A DNA stretch of 64,000 nt from assembly GCF_004102025.1 (NCBI RefSeq), contig NZ_CP025228.1:868001-932000 (forward strand), written 5' to 3'. The DNA is from Actinomyces qiguomingii. GTDB lineage: Bacteria; Actinomycetota; Actinomycetes; Actinomycetales; Actinomycetaceae. A model generated the notes under the pieces. That model made no database searches. It saw only the letters and a list, made by a program, of their open reading frames with translations, and was not told the DNA's origin. The translations under genes and the position numbers were made by a program. Shown one piece after another: positions 52,354 to 62,776 of the stretch (the first letter of the stretch is position 1; each line of letters begins with the position of its first letter).

Positions 52354-53163
52354 ATGACTCCCATTAACGACCTGCTCAAACCCGGAATGCTCCGTGCTGG
52401 AGGTGCCGCCGCGGTCCTGGCGCTGTCGGTATCGGGCGGGGCCTATGCCGGCGTGCAGGCCGCCGCTCCGGGTGGGGACGCCGAAAGACTCCCGGAGACC
52501 GCGGTGGTGGCCTCGGCCGCATCCGCCAACGGTGCCGCGAGCGAGACCACGGACCTGGTTGTGGGTGGTGATGTGGCTGAGGTGTTGTCGGTTTCTGAGG
52601 ATGTGACCGATGCGTTTGAGCGGGTGGAGCGGCAGACCGATGCGTTGGCCGAGGGTGAGACCGAGGTTGAGACTGAGGGTGTTGATGGGGTTACGCGGGT
52701 GGTTTACCGGGTGATCAGTGTGGATGGTCGGGAGACTGCGCGTGAGGTGGTTTCTCGGGTGGTGGTTAGTGAGCGGGTTGATGAGGTGGTGCTGGTTGGT
52801 ACTGGTGCCGGTTCTGGTTCCGGTTCCTCGGGCGGTTCCGGTTCGGGGGATGCGGGTGATTCCGGAACCTCCACCACCGAGAATACGGGCAGCGAAACCC
52901 CCTCCTCCGGTGCCTCCGCCGCGGACGACTCGGTTTGGGCCGCCCTGGCCCAGTGCGAGTCCGGTGGCAACCCGGCCACCAACACCGGTAACGGCTTCTA
53001 CGGCATGTACCAGTTCTCCCTGCCCACCTGGCAGGCCATGGGAGGCACCGGCTACCCGCATGAGGCCGACGCCGCCACCCAAACCGCCATGGCCAAGAAG
53101 CTGCAGGCCCAGGCGGGCTGGGGGCAGTGGCCGCACTGCGCCGCCCAGCTCGGCCTGCTCTGA
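52354..53163 (+). CDS. rpfB: Resuscitation-promoting factor, RpfB-like (G5 + Rpf domain)
   Basis: 269 residues from ATG 52354 with GAAAGGA six bases before. Signal-type segment (GGAAAVLALSVSGGAYAGVQ), G5 domain (about 75-150) nearly identical to the previous gene, Gly/Ser linker, and a C-terminal Rpf domain: VWAALAQCESGGNPATNTGN with the catalytic glutamate, GFYGMYQFSLPTWQAMGG and the second cysteine in WPHCAAQLGL. Rpf enzymes cleave peptidoglycan and wake dormant cells. Order tatD-rpfB-ksgA-ispE as in Mycobacterium. It lacks the DUF348 repeats of mycobacterial RpfB. Confidence 0.92.
   Translation: MTPINDLLKPGMLRAGGAAAVLALSVSGGAYAGVQAAAPGGDAERLPETAVVASAASANGAASETTDLVVGGDVAEVLSVSEDVTDAFERVERQTDALAEGETEVETEGVDGVTRVVYRVISVDGRETAREVVSRVVVSERVDEVVLVGTGAGSGSGSSGGSGSGDAGDSGTSTTENTGSETPSSGASAADDSVWAALAQCESGGNPATNTGNGFYGMYQFSLPTWQAMGGTGYPHEADAATQTAMAKKLQAQAGWGQWPHCAAQLGLL
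52556..52879 (+). repeat. G5-coding direct repeat, copy 2
   Basis: Second copy of the 324-bp block of 51621-51944, 935 bp downstream; differences seen are ACT/ACG and GGG/GGT at two codons. Confidence 0.9.
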
Positions 53164-53217
53164 AAGCTGTAAGGAGCCGCCCTCGTGACAACCGCACCGC
53201 TGGCATAGGCTGAGCGC

Positions 53218-54171
53218 GTGCCCCAGCCCGACACCCGCCAGACCGTCCCCGAACTCCTTGGGCCAGCCGATATCAGGGCACTGGCGCGGACCCTGAACCT
53301 GCGTCCCTCCAAGGCGCGCGGCCAGAACTTCGTCCATGACGCCGGCACCGTCCGCCGCATCGTGCGCCTGGCAGGCGTCGCCCCCGGTGAGACCGTCCTT
53401 GAGATCGGACCGGGGCTCGGCTCCTTGACGCTGGCCCTGCTGCAGGTTGGCGCCCGGGTGATCGCTGTAGAAATCGATCCCGTGCTCGCTCACGCGCTGC
53501 CGGTCACCGTCGCCGACCGCCTGCCCGATGCCGCGGGCCGACTGACTGTGCTTACCGCCGACGCCATGAGCCTGACCGGGCCGCAATCCCTTCCCGCCCC
53601 CTCGCCCACCCGCCTGGTGGCCAATCTGCCCTACAACGTGGCCGTGCCCGTCCTGCTCAACGCGCTTGCCGCCCTTCCCAGCCTGAGCACGGCCACCATC
53701 ATGGTTCAGGCCGAAGTCGCTGACCGGCTCGCGGCCACACCCGGTTCACGCACCTACGGGGTGCCCAGCGTCAAGGCCGCCTGGTTCGGCGCGATCCGCC
53801 GCGACGCCCGCATAGGACGCACCGTATTCTGGCCCGCACCCAACGTCGACTCCGCCGTCCTCACCCTCACCCGCCGCGAACCCCCGCAAACTGCTGCGAG
53901 CCGTGCCCAGGTGTTCGCCGTCGTCGACGCGGCCTTCGCGCAACGCCGCAAGACCTTGCGCAGGTCTCTGGCCCCGCTCGCAGGCGGCCCCGCACGGGTG
54001 GAGCAGGCGGCCCGCGCCGTCGGCATTGATCCGGGTGCACGCGGTGAGAGCCTGGATGTTAACGCATTCGCCGCCCTGGCGCAGGCCCTGGTGGATGCTG
54101 ACGCCCTGACCACCAGCACACTCCGGCCGACGGGCGCGGCCAGCACTCAGCCGGAAAAGAGGCAGTCATGA
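53218..54171 (+). CDS. ksgA: 16S rRNA dimethyladenosine transferase KsgA/RsmA
   Basis: 317 residues from GTG 53218. S-adenosylmethionine site [16 protein letters not shown], then [11 protein letters not shown] and the catalytic [12 protein letters not shown] motif. The family's FxPxPxVDS-like motif is here [14 protein letters not shown]. It dimethylates A1518 and A1519 of 16S rRNA (E. coli numbering). Its stop overlaps the ispE start (ATGA). Confidence 0.96.
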   Translation: MPQPDTRQTVPELLGPADIRALARTLNLRPSKARGQNFVHDAGTVRRIVRLAGVAPGETVLEIGPGLGSLTLALLQVGARVIAVEIDPVLAHALPVTVADRLPDAAGRLTVLTADAMSLTGPQSLPAPSPTRLVANLPYNVAVPVLLNALAALPSLSTATIMVQAEVADRLAATPGSRTYGVPSVKAAWFGAIRRDARIGRTVFWPAPNVDSAVLTLTRREPPQTAASRAQVFAVVDAAFAQRRKTLRRSLAPLAGGPARVEQAARAVGIDPGARGESLDVNAFAALAQALVDADALTTSTLRPTGAASTQPEKRQS

Positions 54172-55133
54172 CTCCACTGCACGCCGTCCCCGGGGACGCT
54201 CCGCAGCCGTCCCGCTCCGGATCTTTGACCCAGGTGCGTGTGGAGGCGCCCGGTAAGGTCAACCTGTTCCTGTCCGCGGGCGCCCCCGGCGCAGACGGCT
54301 ACCACCCACTGACCACCGTTTTCCAGGCGGTCCGCCTCATTGAGACCGTCACCGCCCGCCGCCAGGCCGCCGATCTGCATGGAACCATAACCCTGACCCT
54401 GACCGAGCCCGACCCGTCCGTTCCCACCGACGCCACCAACCTGGCGGTGCGCGCCGCCGCCCTGCTGGCCGAGGCCACCGGCGTGAACGACGGCGTGGAC
54501 CTGCTGCTGCGCAAGCGTGTACCGGTTGCGGGCGGCATGGCGGGAGGGTCCGCCGATGCCGCCGCCACCCTGGTCGCCTGCAATACCCTGTGGGGTACGG
54601 GACTGAGCCAGGCCGAACTGGTTGGTCTCGCCGCAGAACTGGGGGCGGATGTGCCCTTCCCGTTGCGTGGAGCCACCGCCGTGGGTCACGGCCGCGGCGA
54701 CCGGTTGACTCCCCTGATAGCCCGCGGCACCTACCACTGGGTGTTTGCCACCGCCGCGCAGGGGCTGTCCACGCCCGCCGTCTTCCGGCGCTTCGATGAA
54801 ATCGCTCCGGCCCCCGCGGCGCCGGTGGATGTGCCAGCCGCCCTGACCACCGCGCTGCGCGACGGTGATACCGCCGCCCTGGCGGCCTGCCTGCACAACG
54901 ACCTGCAAGCGGCGGTCCTGGACCTGCGCCCGCAGTTGACCGAAGTCATCGAGCTGGCAGAGTCGGCCGGCGCCCTGCGCGCCATCGTCTCCGGAGCCGG
55001 CCCCACCATTGCCGCACTGGCCCCCGACCCGGCTGTCGCCGTGCGCGTGGCCAACGCCCTGAATGCCTCCGATCTGGTTGCTGGCGCCCTGCGCGCCGAC
55101 GCGCCCGTCGCCGGTGCCCGGATGGTGGGCTGA
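54168..55133 (+). CDS. ispE: 4-diphosphocytidyl-2-C-methyl-D-erythritol kinase
   Basis: 321 residues. GHMP kinase motifs: [20 protein letters not shown] near the start, [20 protein letters not shown] (ATP loop) and [15 protein letters not shown] near the end. It phosphorylates CDP-methylerythritol in the MEP pathway to isoprenoids, so this organism makes isoprenoids that way. Overlaps ksgA by four bases and the ABC-F gene by one (TGATG). Confidence 0.95.
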   Translation: MTPLHAVPGDAPQPSRSGSLTQVRVEAPGKVNLFLSAGAPGADGYHPLTTVFQAVRLIETVTARRQAADLHGTITLTLTEPDPSVPTDATNLAVRAAALLAEATGVNDGVDLLLRKRVPVAGGMAGGSADAAATLVACNTLWGTGLSQAELVGLAAELGADVPFPLRGATAVGHGRGDRLTPLIARGTYHWVFATAAQGLSTPAVFRRFDEIAPAPAAPVDVPAALTTALRDGDTAALAACLHNDLQAAVLDLRPQLTEVIELAESAGALRAIVSGAGPTIAALAPDPAVAVRVANALNASDLVAGALRADAPVAGARMVG

Positions 55134-56971
55134 TGGCGCATCTGCTCGGCGTTGAATCCGTCCGCGCGACCGTAGGCCCGCGCATACTGCTTGACGGGGT
55201 CAACCTTGGTATTGAGGACGGCGAGCGCATCGGTGTTCTCGGCCCCAACGGCGCGGGCAAGTCCACCCTGCTGTCGCTGCTGGCCGGCAACCGCGTACCC
55301 GACGGCGGGCGCATCACTCGCGCCGGGGACATGCGTGCTGTCATGCTCACCCAGGCCGACCGGTTCAGCCCGGGAGTCCGCGTGCGCACCGCCGTGCACG
55401 GCGCAGCTCCCGAGCACGAATGGGCCTCCAACCCCGCGGTGCGTGACATCCATGCCGGGCTCCTGCCCGACCTGGACCTCAACGCGGATATTGCCTCCCT
55501 GTCCGGTGGGCAGCGCCGACGGGTGGCCCTGGCCGCCGTCCTGACCGCCGACGCCGAGCTCGTCATCCTTGATGAGCCCACCAACCACCTGGATGTCGAG
55601 GGCGTCGACTGGCTCGCCCGCCACCTGGCCGAACGCTTCTCCCGCCGTCGCGCCCCCGGCGCCCTGATAACCGTCACCCACGACCGCTGGTTCCTGGACG
55701 CCGTGTGCACCCATGTGTGGGAGGTGGTGCCCGGCGTCGACCCCGGCGGCAGCAGGCCCCAGATCCCCGGGCGGGTGGAGACCTACGACGGCGGTTACGC
55801 CGCCTACGTGCTGGCCCGCGCCGAGCGGGCCCGGCAGGCGGCGGCCGCCGCCACCAAACGCGAGAATCTGCTGCGTAAGGAGCTGGCCTGGCTACGCCGA
55901 GGCGCCCCCGCCCGCACGTCCAAACCCCGCTTCCGCATTGACGCCGCCGAGGCCCTCATCGCCGATGTGCCGCCGCCGCGGGACACCGTGGAGCTGACCG
56001 CCATGGCCACCGCTCGGCTGGGTAAGCGGGTCATCGACCTGGAGGATGTGAGCGTTGAGTTCCCGGGGTCTGCCGGCGAAGACGGGCGGCAGGTGCTCGA
56101 TGGTGTCACCTGGCGGCTCGCACCGGGTGAGCGTGTGGGCGTGGTCGGCGTCAACGGTGCCGGCAAGACCACCCTGCTGCGGCTGCTCGAGGGCGCCCTG
56201 CAGCCCACCCGCGGGCGGGTGGTGCGTGGTAAGACGGCTGTGGTGGCCACCCTGTCGCAGAACACGCATGAGCTCGATCCCCTCAAGGACCTGCGGGTGG
56301 TTGACGCCGTGGCCGCAGTGGGTGAGCGCGTCATGGTGGGTGGGAAAGAACTGACCGCGGCCCAGCTGGTGGAGCGGCTCGGCTTCACCCGCTCGCGTGC
56401 CTGGACCCGGGTGGGGGAGATCTCCGGAGGGGAGCGGCGCCGCCTGCAACTGCTGCGCCTGTTGATGGGCCGACCCAATGTGCTGCTGCTGGATGAGCCC
56501 ACAAACGATCTGGACACCGACACGCTGACCGCCGTCGAGGACCTGCTCGACTCCTTCGCCGGGACGCTGGTGGTCGTCTCCCACGACCGTTACCTGCTTG
56601 AGCGTGTCACCGACCACCAGATCGCCCTGCTCGGTGACGGCAGTGTCCGCGATCTGCCCGGGGGAGTGGACCAGTACCTACGCCTACGCCGGGAGGGGTC
56701 CGCGCAGGCGGCCCCTCGCGCCGCCGAACCCGCGCGAGAGCGCTCCGGCGCCGCGCTGCATGCCGCTCGCAAGCGGCTGGCCAGCATTGAGCGTCGCCTG
56801 GACAAGGCCACGGCCCGCATAGACGAATTGCATCTGCGCATGGAACAGGCCTCCGCGCAGCTCGATGTGCAGGAGCTGACCGAGCTCGGCAGGCGACTGG
56901 CGCAGGCCGAGGCTGAACGCGATGATTTGGAGACCCAGTGGCTGCAGGCCGCCGAGCAGAGCGACGACTAG
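55133..56971 (+). CDS. ABC-F family ATPase (translation factor type)
   Basis: 612 residues, two ABC domains and no membrane segment. Walker A GPNGAGKST and GVNGAGKTT; signatures LSGGQRRRVALA and ISGGERRRLQLL; Walker B LVILDEPTNHLD and VLLLDEPTNDLD. A linker of about 80 residues contains the basic helix LLRKELAWLRRGAPARTSKP; a C-terminal coiled coil follows (about 545-610). Such proteins bind the ribosomal E site and are housekeeping or antibiotic-protection factors. Order ispE-abcF is conserved in actinobacteria. Confidence 0.93.
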   Translation: MAHLLGVESVRATVGPRILLDGVNLGIEDGERIGVLGPNGAGKSTLLSLLAGNRVPDGGRITRAGDMRAVMLTQADRFSPGVRVRTAVHGAAPEHEWASNPAVRDIHAGLLPDLDLNADIASLSGGQRRRVALAAVLTADAELVILDEPTNHLDVEGVDWLARHLAERFSRRRAPGALITVTHDRWFLDAVCTHVWEVVPGVDPGGSRPQIPGRVETYDGGYAAYVLARAERARQAAAAATKRENLLRKELAWLRRGAPARTSKPRFRIDAAEALIADVPPPRDTVELTAMATARLGKRVIDLEDVSVEFPGSAGEDGRQVLDGVTWRLAPGERVGVVGVNGAGKTTLLRLLEGALQPTRGRVVRGKTAVVATLSQNTHELDPLKDLRVVDAVAAVGERVMVGGKELTAAQLVERLGFTRSRAWTRVGEISGGERRRLQLLRLLMGRPNVLLLDEPTNDLDTDTLTAVEDLLDSFAGTLVVVSHDRYLLERVTDHQIALLGDGSVRDLPGGVDQYLRLRREGSAQAAPRAAEPARERSGAALHAARKRLASIERRLDKATARIDELHLRMEQASAQLDVQELTELGRRLAQAEAERDDLETQWLQAAEQSDD

Positions 56972-57015
56972 CCGGCGCTTAGCCGGCCCTCGCAACTCAG
57001 TTCCCGGCGGGCGAC

Positions 57016-57603
57016 TCAGTTCCCGGCGGGTCGGGGTATGGCGTCCACCGGAGCCACCGCGCCGCCCAGGGCGACCACATCATCCAGGGCCGAGGCAACC
57101 ACGGTCGGCGTCGCCTTCCATGCCCGCATCACCAGGTCGACCGGAACCGTCGGCAGCCCCGCCATCCGCAGGACTACCACCGCACTGGGGCGGCTAGTAG
57201 TACCGGCATCGGTGCTGTCGGAAACGGCTTGGAACCCCGCCATGGTCGGGGCGGGGCGCAGCCGCTGCGGCTGCACCGTGGTGGGCAGCAGATCAGCGAT
57301 CAGCCGTCGCTGAGTGGCGTGGCGCCCCTCCTTGCTGCCGTCGTCATGGGCGGTGACCAGGCTGAGGTCGACGGCGAAGATCTGGTGGCCGCCCTCGCCC
57401 ACGTGCAGCAGACGTGCCAGCGAGGTGCCTCTTTCGGTGCGGCGCAGCTCCTCTAGCAGGTTCTCGAAGGCGGAGCGCCATTGAGGGCCGGTCATGTCCA
57501 ATAGGCGACTGCGGGACTGCGCCTCCGTGCGTGCCCAGCCCGGCGGGGGGAACTCGGGGATGACGACCCAGCTGTCGGGTTCCGGGGTGACGGCGATCTG
57601 CAT
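57016..57603 (-). CDS. Hypothetical protein, about 195 residues
   Basis: AAAGGAG about seven bases before ATG 57603 supports the start. It begins MQIAVTPEPDSWVVIPEFPP and contains QWRSAFENLLEELRRTERGT, HQIFAVDLSLVTAH and, at the end, MRAWKATPTVVASALDDVVA. No signal peptide or membrane segment; a mixed alpha/beta cytoplasmic protein is likely. I do not recognise the family. The gene is convergent with the ABC-F gene and divergent from the RDD-FHA gene. Confidence 0.7.
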   Translation of the reverse strand: MQIAVTPEPDSWVVIPEFPPPGWARTEAQSRSRLLDMTGPQWRSAFENLLEELRRTERGTSLARLLHVGEGGHQIFAVDLSLVTAHDDGSKEGRHATQRRLIADLLPTTVQPQRLRPAPTMAGFQAVSDSTDAGTTSRPSAVVVLRMAGLPTVPVDLVMRAWKATPTVVASALDDVVALGGAVAPVDAIPRPAGN

Positions 57604-57665
57604 TGTGCTACTCCTTTAATAGGCCCGTGCAATATAGCCGATAGTGCAGGCCCTATGCTGTGCTC

Positions 57666-58394
57666 GTGGCATCATCTGCACCTTCTCCGCTTCCCGCCTC
57701 GCGGGTTCGGCGCGTGCTGGCCGGTTTCATAGACATCATGATGGTTGCGGCCATCGGGATCCTGGTTCCTCTGCCACCGGAGTGGCGACTGGTGGTTGGG
57801 ACGGGTTCGGCCGTGCTGATCACGATGCTCCAGGCGGTGACCGGGGCCAGCCCGGGACAGGTCCTGACAATGGTGCGGCTGCGGCGCGCGGTCCGCCCCA
57901 CCCAGGCGCCGGGGCGCGCAGCGCTCGGACGTGCGGCCCTGTTCGTTCTGGCGGCTCTGCCGACATTCGGGATCCTTCCCCTGGTCATGGTCGCGGGTGT
58001 AGACGACGGCGGTTGGCGACGCACCTGGTATGACCGCATGGCGGGGACGGTTGTTGTTGCCAAGGAACGGGGAAAGAACCCGGTGCAATTGGTGACCGCC
58101 AGCGGCAGGATGGTGAAGGTGACGGAGGCGTCGGTGCTTGGTCGCGCGCCGGATCCGGTCCCGGGGGGAGCGGATCGGCTCCTGCCCGCGTTTCATGACG
58201 ACCCCTCGGTGTCACGCACGCATGCACTGGTGGAGCCATTGCGCGAGGGTATCCGTGTCACCGATCTGAATTCGACCAATGGCACTCATGCCGAGGATGC
58301 TGACGGCATCCACAGGCTGGCGCCGGGACAGGCGATGACCGTGGAGCGGGGACGCCGGGTCTATTTCGGAGACACCGAGTGTTTGGTCCGGTGA
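57666..58394 (+). CDS. RDD-FHA membrane protein
   Basis: About 242 residues from GTG 57666 (GTG 57660 possible). The N-terminal RDD region has RVRRVLAGFIDIMMVAAIGI with the Arg-Asp pattern, GASPGQVLTMVRLRRAV and three membrane segments (about 18-40, 42-62, 95-120). The C-terminal FHA domain has VTEASVLGRAPD, SVSRTHALVEPL and VTDLNSTNGTHAE with phosphothreonine-binding Arg, Ser and Asn intact. It probably recruits phosphorylated partners of the nearby kinase to the membrane. A partial paralogue lies at 63018. Confidence 0.88.
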   Translation: MASSAPSPLPASRVRRVLAGFIDIMMVAAIGILVPLPPEWRLVVGTGSAVLITMLQAVTGASPGQVLTMVRLRRAVRPTQAPGRAALGRAALFVLAALPTFGILPLVMVAGVDDGGWRRTWYDRMAGTVVVAKERGKNPVQLVTASGRMVKVTEASVLGRAPDPVPGGADRLLPAFHDDPSVSRTHALVEPLREGIRVTDLNSTNGTHAEDADGIHRLAPGQAMTVERGRRVYFGDTECLVR

Positions 58395-58614
58395 CTCCGG
58401 CCGCCAGCGGCAACTGGGACGAGCCCGCCCGGGCCGCTCGCGCTGGAGTACGGACGTGCGAGCAACAGTCAGGGCCACATGTGAGTGGGTCAACTTGATA
58501 CAAACACAATCTGTCGCCCATTTGGACTGGAGGTTGATCTCATTCATGAGACACTTCCCAGTGGTGCAACGCTTGTGCGCGGCGCCATCAAGGATTTGTT
58601 GAAGGAGAAGACTC

Positions 58615-60060
58615 GTGACCGATGAGCACGGCAACCAGCGTGAAGCCATGTGGGCCGAGGGCACCTGGACCGCGGCAGTAACTCCGCGGGGCGTGCTGCT
58701 GCTGCCCACCGAGGTTCCTGAGGAGCTGGTGGTTGAGCTGTGGCGGCTCCTGCGCGCCCCGGAGGGCAGCCTGACCGCCATCCTCGACCGACTGGTCATG
58801 GGGACCGGTGGGCACCTGTCCCGCATCCCTGACTTCGCCCTTGTGCTCACCGGTGACTCGGGCACCCACCTGGCGCTGCGTGGCGCCCCCTCCTTGAGGA
58901 TCGACGGGCAGTCCTTCGATGCCAGCTCGGTGTCAACCTGGATGGAGGCCTTCCTCCCCGGAAGTCCCGCTGTAACACTGTCGGCTCCCGAACGGGCCGG
59001 GGCGGTGCTGCGTCCGGTGGCCGACGGCGTGGTTAGGGCGGCGCTCCTGCAGGTGGGAACCGAGGAAGACACCGTCGCCGCCTCGCCAGACGAGGCGCCG
59101 GCGGTTGAGCCCGAGCCCGTGCTCTCCGCGGTCGAGGCGCCGGCGGTCGAGCCCGAACCGGTACCCTCCGCGGTCGAGGCACCGGCGGTTGAGCCCGAGC
59201 CCGTGCTCTCCGCCGTCGAGGTGCCAGCGGTCGAGCCCGAACCGGAGCCGGCGCCCACCGCCGTCGAGACGCCGGCACTCGAAGACTCTGAGCCGTCCTC
59301 GCCTACCGAGGAGACCACCGACACCGATGCGCCTAGTACCACGCAGGTAACGGAATCCTCCTTGGAGACGATTGCCGTTCCGGACGCGAATCCTACTCCG
59401 CTGGATCAGGACTCCGCGGTGTCGGCGGCCAAGCAGGATGATCGCCCCGGCGACCACGATGGTTGGACGGTGGCGGATCTGCCGGATGACCTCGTCGAGG
59501 AACTCAGTGAAATGCTGCCGGAACATACCGGGCGGGACCTTGAGGCCCCTGCCGCTGCCAAGACAGCGGACACGCAGGTGCCCGACACGGAGGTCACGCG
59601 CATGGCACTGTCTGTCATCTGCCCCTCCGGCCACGCCAACCCCACCAACTATGTCACCTGCCGGGAATGCGGTGCCGAACTGACTCAGCCCGCCCGCATC
59701 ATCCCCTGCCCGCCTTTGGGAAGGGTACGGGTCTCTTCCGGCGGTGAGGTGGTCCTCGACCGGCCGGTCCTAGTGGGCCGCGAGCCCTCGGCCGCCAACG
59801 TCGTCGAACTGCACGAAAGCGCTCCGGCGCTGATAACCGTGCCCAGCCCCGAACAAGTCATCTCCCGCAACCACCTGCTCATTCAGCTGGACGAGTGGTC
59901 GGTGCTGGCGCGCAGCCTGTCCGCGAGCAACGGCACGGTGCTGCGCCGCGACGGCGTCTCCCCGATGCGTATGTCCTCCACTGAACCGGTTCTGCTGCGC
60001 AGCGGAGACGTTCTCGATCTGGGTGATGGGCAATCGCTCCTGCTGGAGGAGCTGCCGTGA
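58615..60060 (+). CDS. Zinc-ribbon/FHA protein with EPEP repeats
   Basis: 481 residues from GTG 58615 (AAGGAG eight bases before). An N-terminal domain (about 1-155) of unknown type is followed by about four copies of a 15-residue unit like EAPAVEPEPVLSAV (about 160-220), an acidic region, a four-cysteine/histidine ribbon CPSGHANPTNYVTCRECG (about 340-357) and a C-terminal FHA domain (about 385-478, VLVGREPSAANV, VISRNHLLIQL, ARSLSASNGTVL). Stop overlaps the kinase start (GTGA), so the two are coupled. The repeats can expand or shrink by slippage. Probably a substrate or partner of the kinase. Confidence 0.82.
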   Translation: MTDEHGNQREAMWAEGTWTAAVTPRGVLLLPTEVPEELVVELWRLLRAPEGSLTAILDRLVMGTGGHLSRIPDFALVLTGDSGTHLALRGAPSLRIDGQSFDASSVSTWMEAFLPGSPAVTLSAPERAGAVLRPVADGVVRAALLQVGTEEDTVAASPDEAPAVEPEPVLSAVEAPAVEPEPVPSAVEAPAVEPEPVLSAVEVPAVEPEPEPAPTAVETPALEDSEPSSPTEETTDTDAPSTTQVTESSLETIAVPDANPTPLDQDSAVSAAKQDDRPGDHDGWTVADLPDDLVEELSEMLPEHTGRDLEAPAAAKTADTQVPDTEVTRMALSVICPSGHANPTNYVTCRECGAELTQPARIIPCPPLGRVRVSSGGEVVLDRPVLVGREPSAANVVELHESAPALITVPSPEQVISRNHLLIQLDEWSVLARSLSASNGTVLRRDGVSPMRMSSTEPVLLRSGDVLDLGDGQSLLLEELP

Positions 60061-61508
60061 ACCTGGACCGCGAGGAGTCCCCGCCGTCGATCCCCGGTTT
60101 CACATACCTGCGGGACCTGGGGGCGGGCGGCTACTCGCGGGTATACCTCTACGAGCAGCACATGCCGCAACGCGAAGTTGCGGTAAAGGTGATGGACTGC
60201 GGAGTGGGTGGGGGACCTGCTGCGCGCTTCGAATCAGAGGCCAACCTCATGGCGCGGGTGTCTTCGCACCCGGCGATCCTGTCGATCTACGGGGCGGGCA
60301 CCTCCGCTGACGGGCGCCTGTTCCTAGTAATGGAGTACTGCCCGCCGCCCCAGCTGTCCAGTGCTCTGCGCCGCGGCCCGCTCAGCGTCGCGGAGGCGCT
60401 GAGAACAACCATCCAGATCGCCGGCGCCGTCGAGTCCGCCCACCGGGTCGGCATCGTGCATCGGGACATCAAGCCGGCCAACATTCTGTTCACCGCCTAC
60501 CGGCGCCCGGTGTTGTCAGACTTCGGGATCTCGGCGATGAGCGGCCCCCGGGATGAGGCCGCGGAGTTGCGTGGTATGAGCGTGCCGTGGGCGCCTCCGG
60601 AACAACTGGTGGGCTCCCACACGGCCGAGCCCACTTCCGACATCTACTCCCTGGCCGCGACGACCTACGCCATGCTCACCGGTCGCAGCCCGTTCGAAAT
60701 CCCGGATGCATCGGACTCGGTATATGAGATGTCGCGCCGGATCATCAAGGATCCGCTGCCGCCTCTGGGACGTCAGGATGCTCCCCCGTCCCTGTACCGG
60801 GTGCTGGCCGTAGCCATGTCCAAGGACCCGGCCCGCCGTTACCCCTCTGCGTTGGCCTTCGCGCGCGCACTGCAACAGGTCGAGGCTGAACTGGACCTGC
60901 CGATGACCGCCGTCGACCTGTTCCACGATGCAGGCGAGCCCGAGTATGCCGGCGACCTCGATGATGGCCCGACAGGCGATTCCAACGCCACCCGCCTGGG
61001 GGTGTTCGAACCGGTTGCGGAGCCAGTTGCCCACCGGACGGTGAACATTCCCGATGACACCGCGGAGGTTGATACCGGCACGCCGCGTTCACGCGTCCTC
61101 ATAGGGGCGCTGGCGGTGCTGGTCACCGTAGGTGTGGTGGTCACCGCTGTGGTCACCTCCCGAATATCTCAGCAGAATCGTCCGGTGGCGACCTTCGCCA
61201 CCCTCGCCCCCGCCAACAGCGCCAACCCCCTTGGCTCATCGGTGGCCCCGCCTCGCAACCTGTCCGGCTCAGTGTCGGAAGACGGAACCACCGTCACTTT
61301 CTCCTGGGAGGCCCCGGAGGGCGACTGGGACGGCAGCTTCCTATTCCGGGAGGATGTGGCAGGACAGAGCGATTCGGAGATGCACTCCACTCGGGGGACC
61401 ACCGCGCAGCTGCCGGCACGCTCCGGCAGCACCTGTGTAGAGGTCTACAGTGTGCGCTCGGACGGCAGGACCTCCGCGCCCGTGTCCGCATGCGTGCCGG
61501 TGGACTGA
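60057..61508 (+). CDS. Membrane Ser/Thr protein kinase (PknB-like)
   Basis: 483 residues from GTG 60057. Kinase domain about 14-275: LGAGGYSRVYLYEQ, Lys44 in EVAVKVMD, HRDIKPANIL with catalytic Asp137, SDFGIS (DFG), and MSVPWAPPEQL (APE region). A juxtamembrane region and one membrane segment (about 347-370) lead to an extracellular ~100-residue domain resembling a fibronectin type III fold (PRNLSGSVSEDGTTVTFSWE) with a cysteine pair. It lacks PASTA repeats. It is coupled to the FHA gene, suggesting a sensor kinase reading an outside signal. Confidence 0.92.
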   Translation: MNLDREESPPSIPGFTYLRDLGAGGYSRVYLYEQHMPQREVAVKVMDCGVGGGPAARFESEANLMARVSSHPAILSIYGAGTSADGRLFLVMEYCPPPQLSSALRRGPLSVAEALRTTIQIAGAVESAHRVGIVHRDIKPANILFTAYRRPVLSDFGISAMSGPRDEAAELRGMSVPWAPPEQLVGSHTAEPTSDIYSLAATTYAMLTGRSPFEIPDASDSVYEMSRRIIKDPLPPLGRQDAPPSLYRVLAVAMSKDPARRYPSALAFARALQQVEAELDLPMTAVDLFHDAGEPEYAGDLDDGPTGDSNATRLGVFEPVAEPVAHRTVNIPDDTAEVDTGTPRSRVLIGALAVLVTVGVVVTAVVTSRISQQNRPVATFATLAPANSANPLGSSVAPPRNLSGSVSEDGTTVTFSWEAPEGDWDGSFLFREDVAGQSDSEMHSTRGTTAQLPARSGSTCVEVYSVRSDGRTSAPVSACVPVD

Positions 61509-62544
61509 ACACCTGACCGCCGCACCGGAGGTGTCTGCGGGTTGTAAGGCACCGGGGTCACTGCGGTTGGGGTGGGGATGCGCTGGCATAGGGCCGTCCG
61601 GCAGCGGCCCAGTCCTTGCCATCGGCGATATCGGCCTGGGAGCACTGGGAGCAGCTGGCGGCCATCCGATCGATCCACTCGCGCACCATCGGGCTGCTCG
61701 GTCCCGGAGCAGCCGGGGCCACCATTAAGGTAACGAGTGCGGTGGTGGCTGTGGGTGTGGTGCCTGGTGTGCGGGGTTGGGGGCGCCCGCCGTGATGTTG
61801 TGCCGGTGCCGGGTCCGGTGTCGGTTCCGGTGTCGGTTCCGGGTGTTGTGTGTGGGTGCTCGAGGTGTCCAGTATCGGCGTAAGTGACTCTGGCCAAGCC
61901 GCTGGTCGTGGGTAGGGTGCTGGAGTCACGCGGTTTTAGAAATCGCCCCGGCGGTTGCTGGCGGCGTTTGTGCTGAATTTGGACCTTCGGCTCTGTGCCG
62001 GTGCGCCCGGACGCACCGCCCACCCCCGCTGGCGTCAGTCCGGCCGGCACGAAGCCCGCTGGCACGAAGCCCGCTGGCACTAGTCCCGCCGGCGTCACTC
62101 CGGCCGGCATGAAATCCGCTGGCGCTCTGTTCGCCGGGCGGCCCGTCGGGTCGTCAGCTCCCACCTAGCTCACAAGCGTCCTCAAACTGGGAGAACTGGT
62201 TGATGAGCTTGCTGGTGTTTGCGGGGCGGCGGTGTGCTGGTGGCCGTGGCCCGGGGGCGTCTACTACACCGGTTCGTGCTCTACTACTCCGGTTAGGCGT
62301 CCACTACGCCGGTTAGGTGTCTGCTGAAGGGTTCGGGAGCCTTCAACATAGGTCTAACAGGAGTAGTAGACGCCGAAGGGGCGTACCCAACGCCGGCCCC
62401 TGCACCGGCCCCGCACCGGCCCTGCACCGGGGACACCGACCCCGGACCGGCCCGGTGCTTCCGGTGCGTGCCTGACTTGCCACACCGCCCCAAGGGCCCG
62501 CGCACCCTATGCATCAATGCGCCAAGCCCCACTCACCCTGAGCC

Positions 62545-62653
62545 TGGACTGCCTGGCGGCGGTTGGACCGCCTGAAACGCGCTCTCAGACGGTCCAAGCG
62601 CAGTTGCCCGGTCCAAGCGCAGAAACGGGGTCCAAGTACGAGACCGGCGGCCA
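62545..62653 (-). repeat. Family-C dispersed repeat, copy 3
   Basis: Reverse complement of the 606-732 unit: TGGACTGCCTGGCGGCGGTT, CCTGAAACGCGCTCTCAGA, three GGTCCAAGCGCAG-like blocks, then GGTCCAAGTACGAGACCGGC. Blocks occur in the same order and spacing as copy 1 apart from small changes. Confidence 0.75.
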
Positions 62654-62776
62654 GCCGGACCGACGCCCACGACCAGCCGACGCCCACCACCGCCAACATC
62701 CGCCACCGCCAACATCCACCACACCCCAAACTCGGGGGAGTTCGGAGTCACTTGTACATCGGGGCCAGGCAGATCG

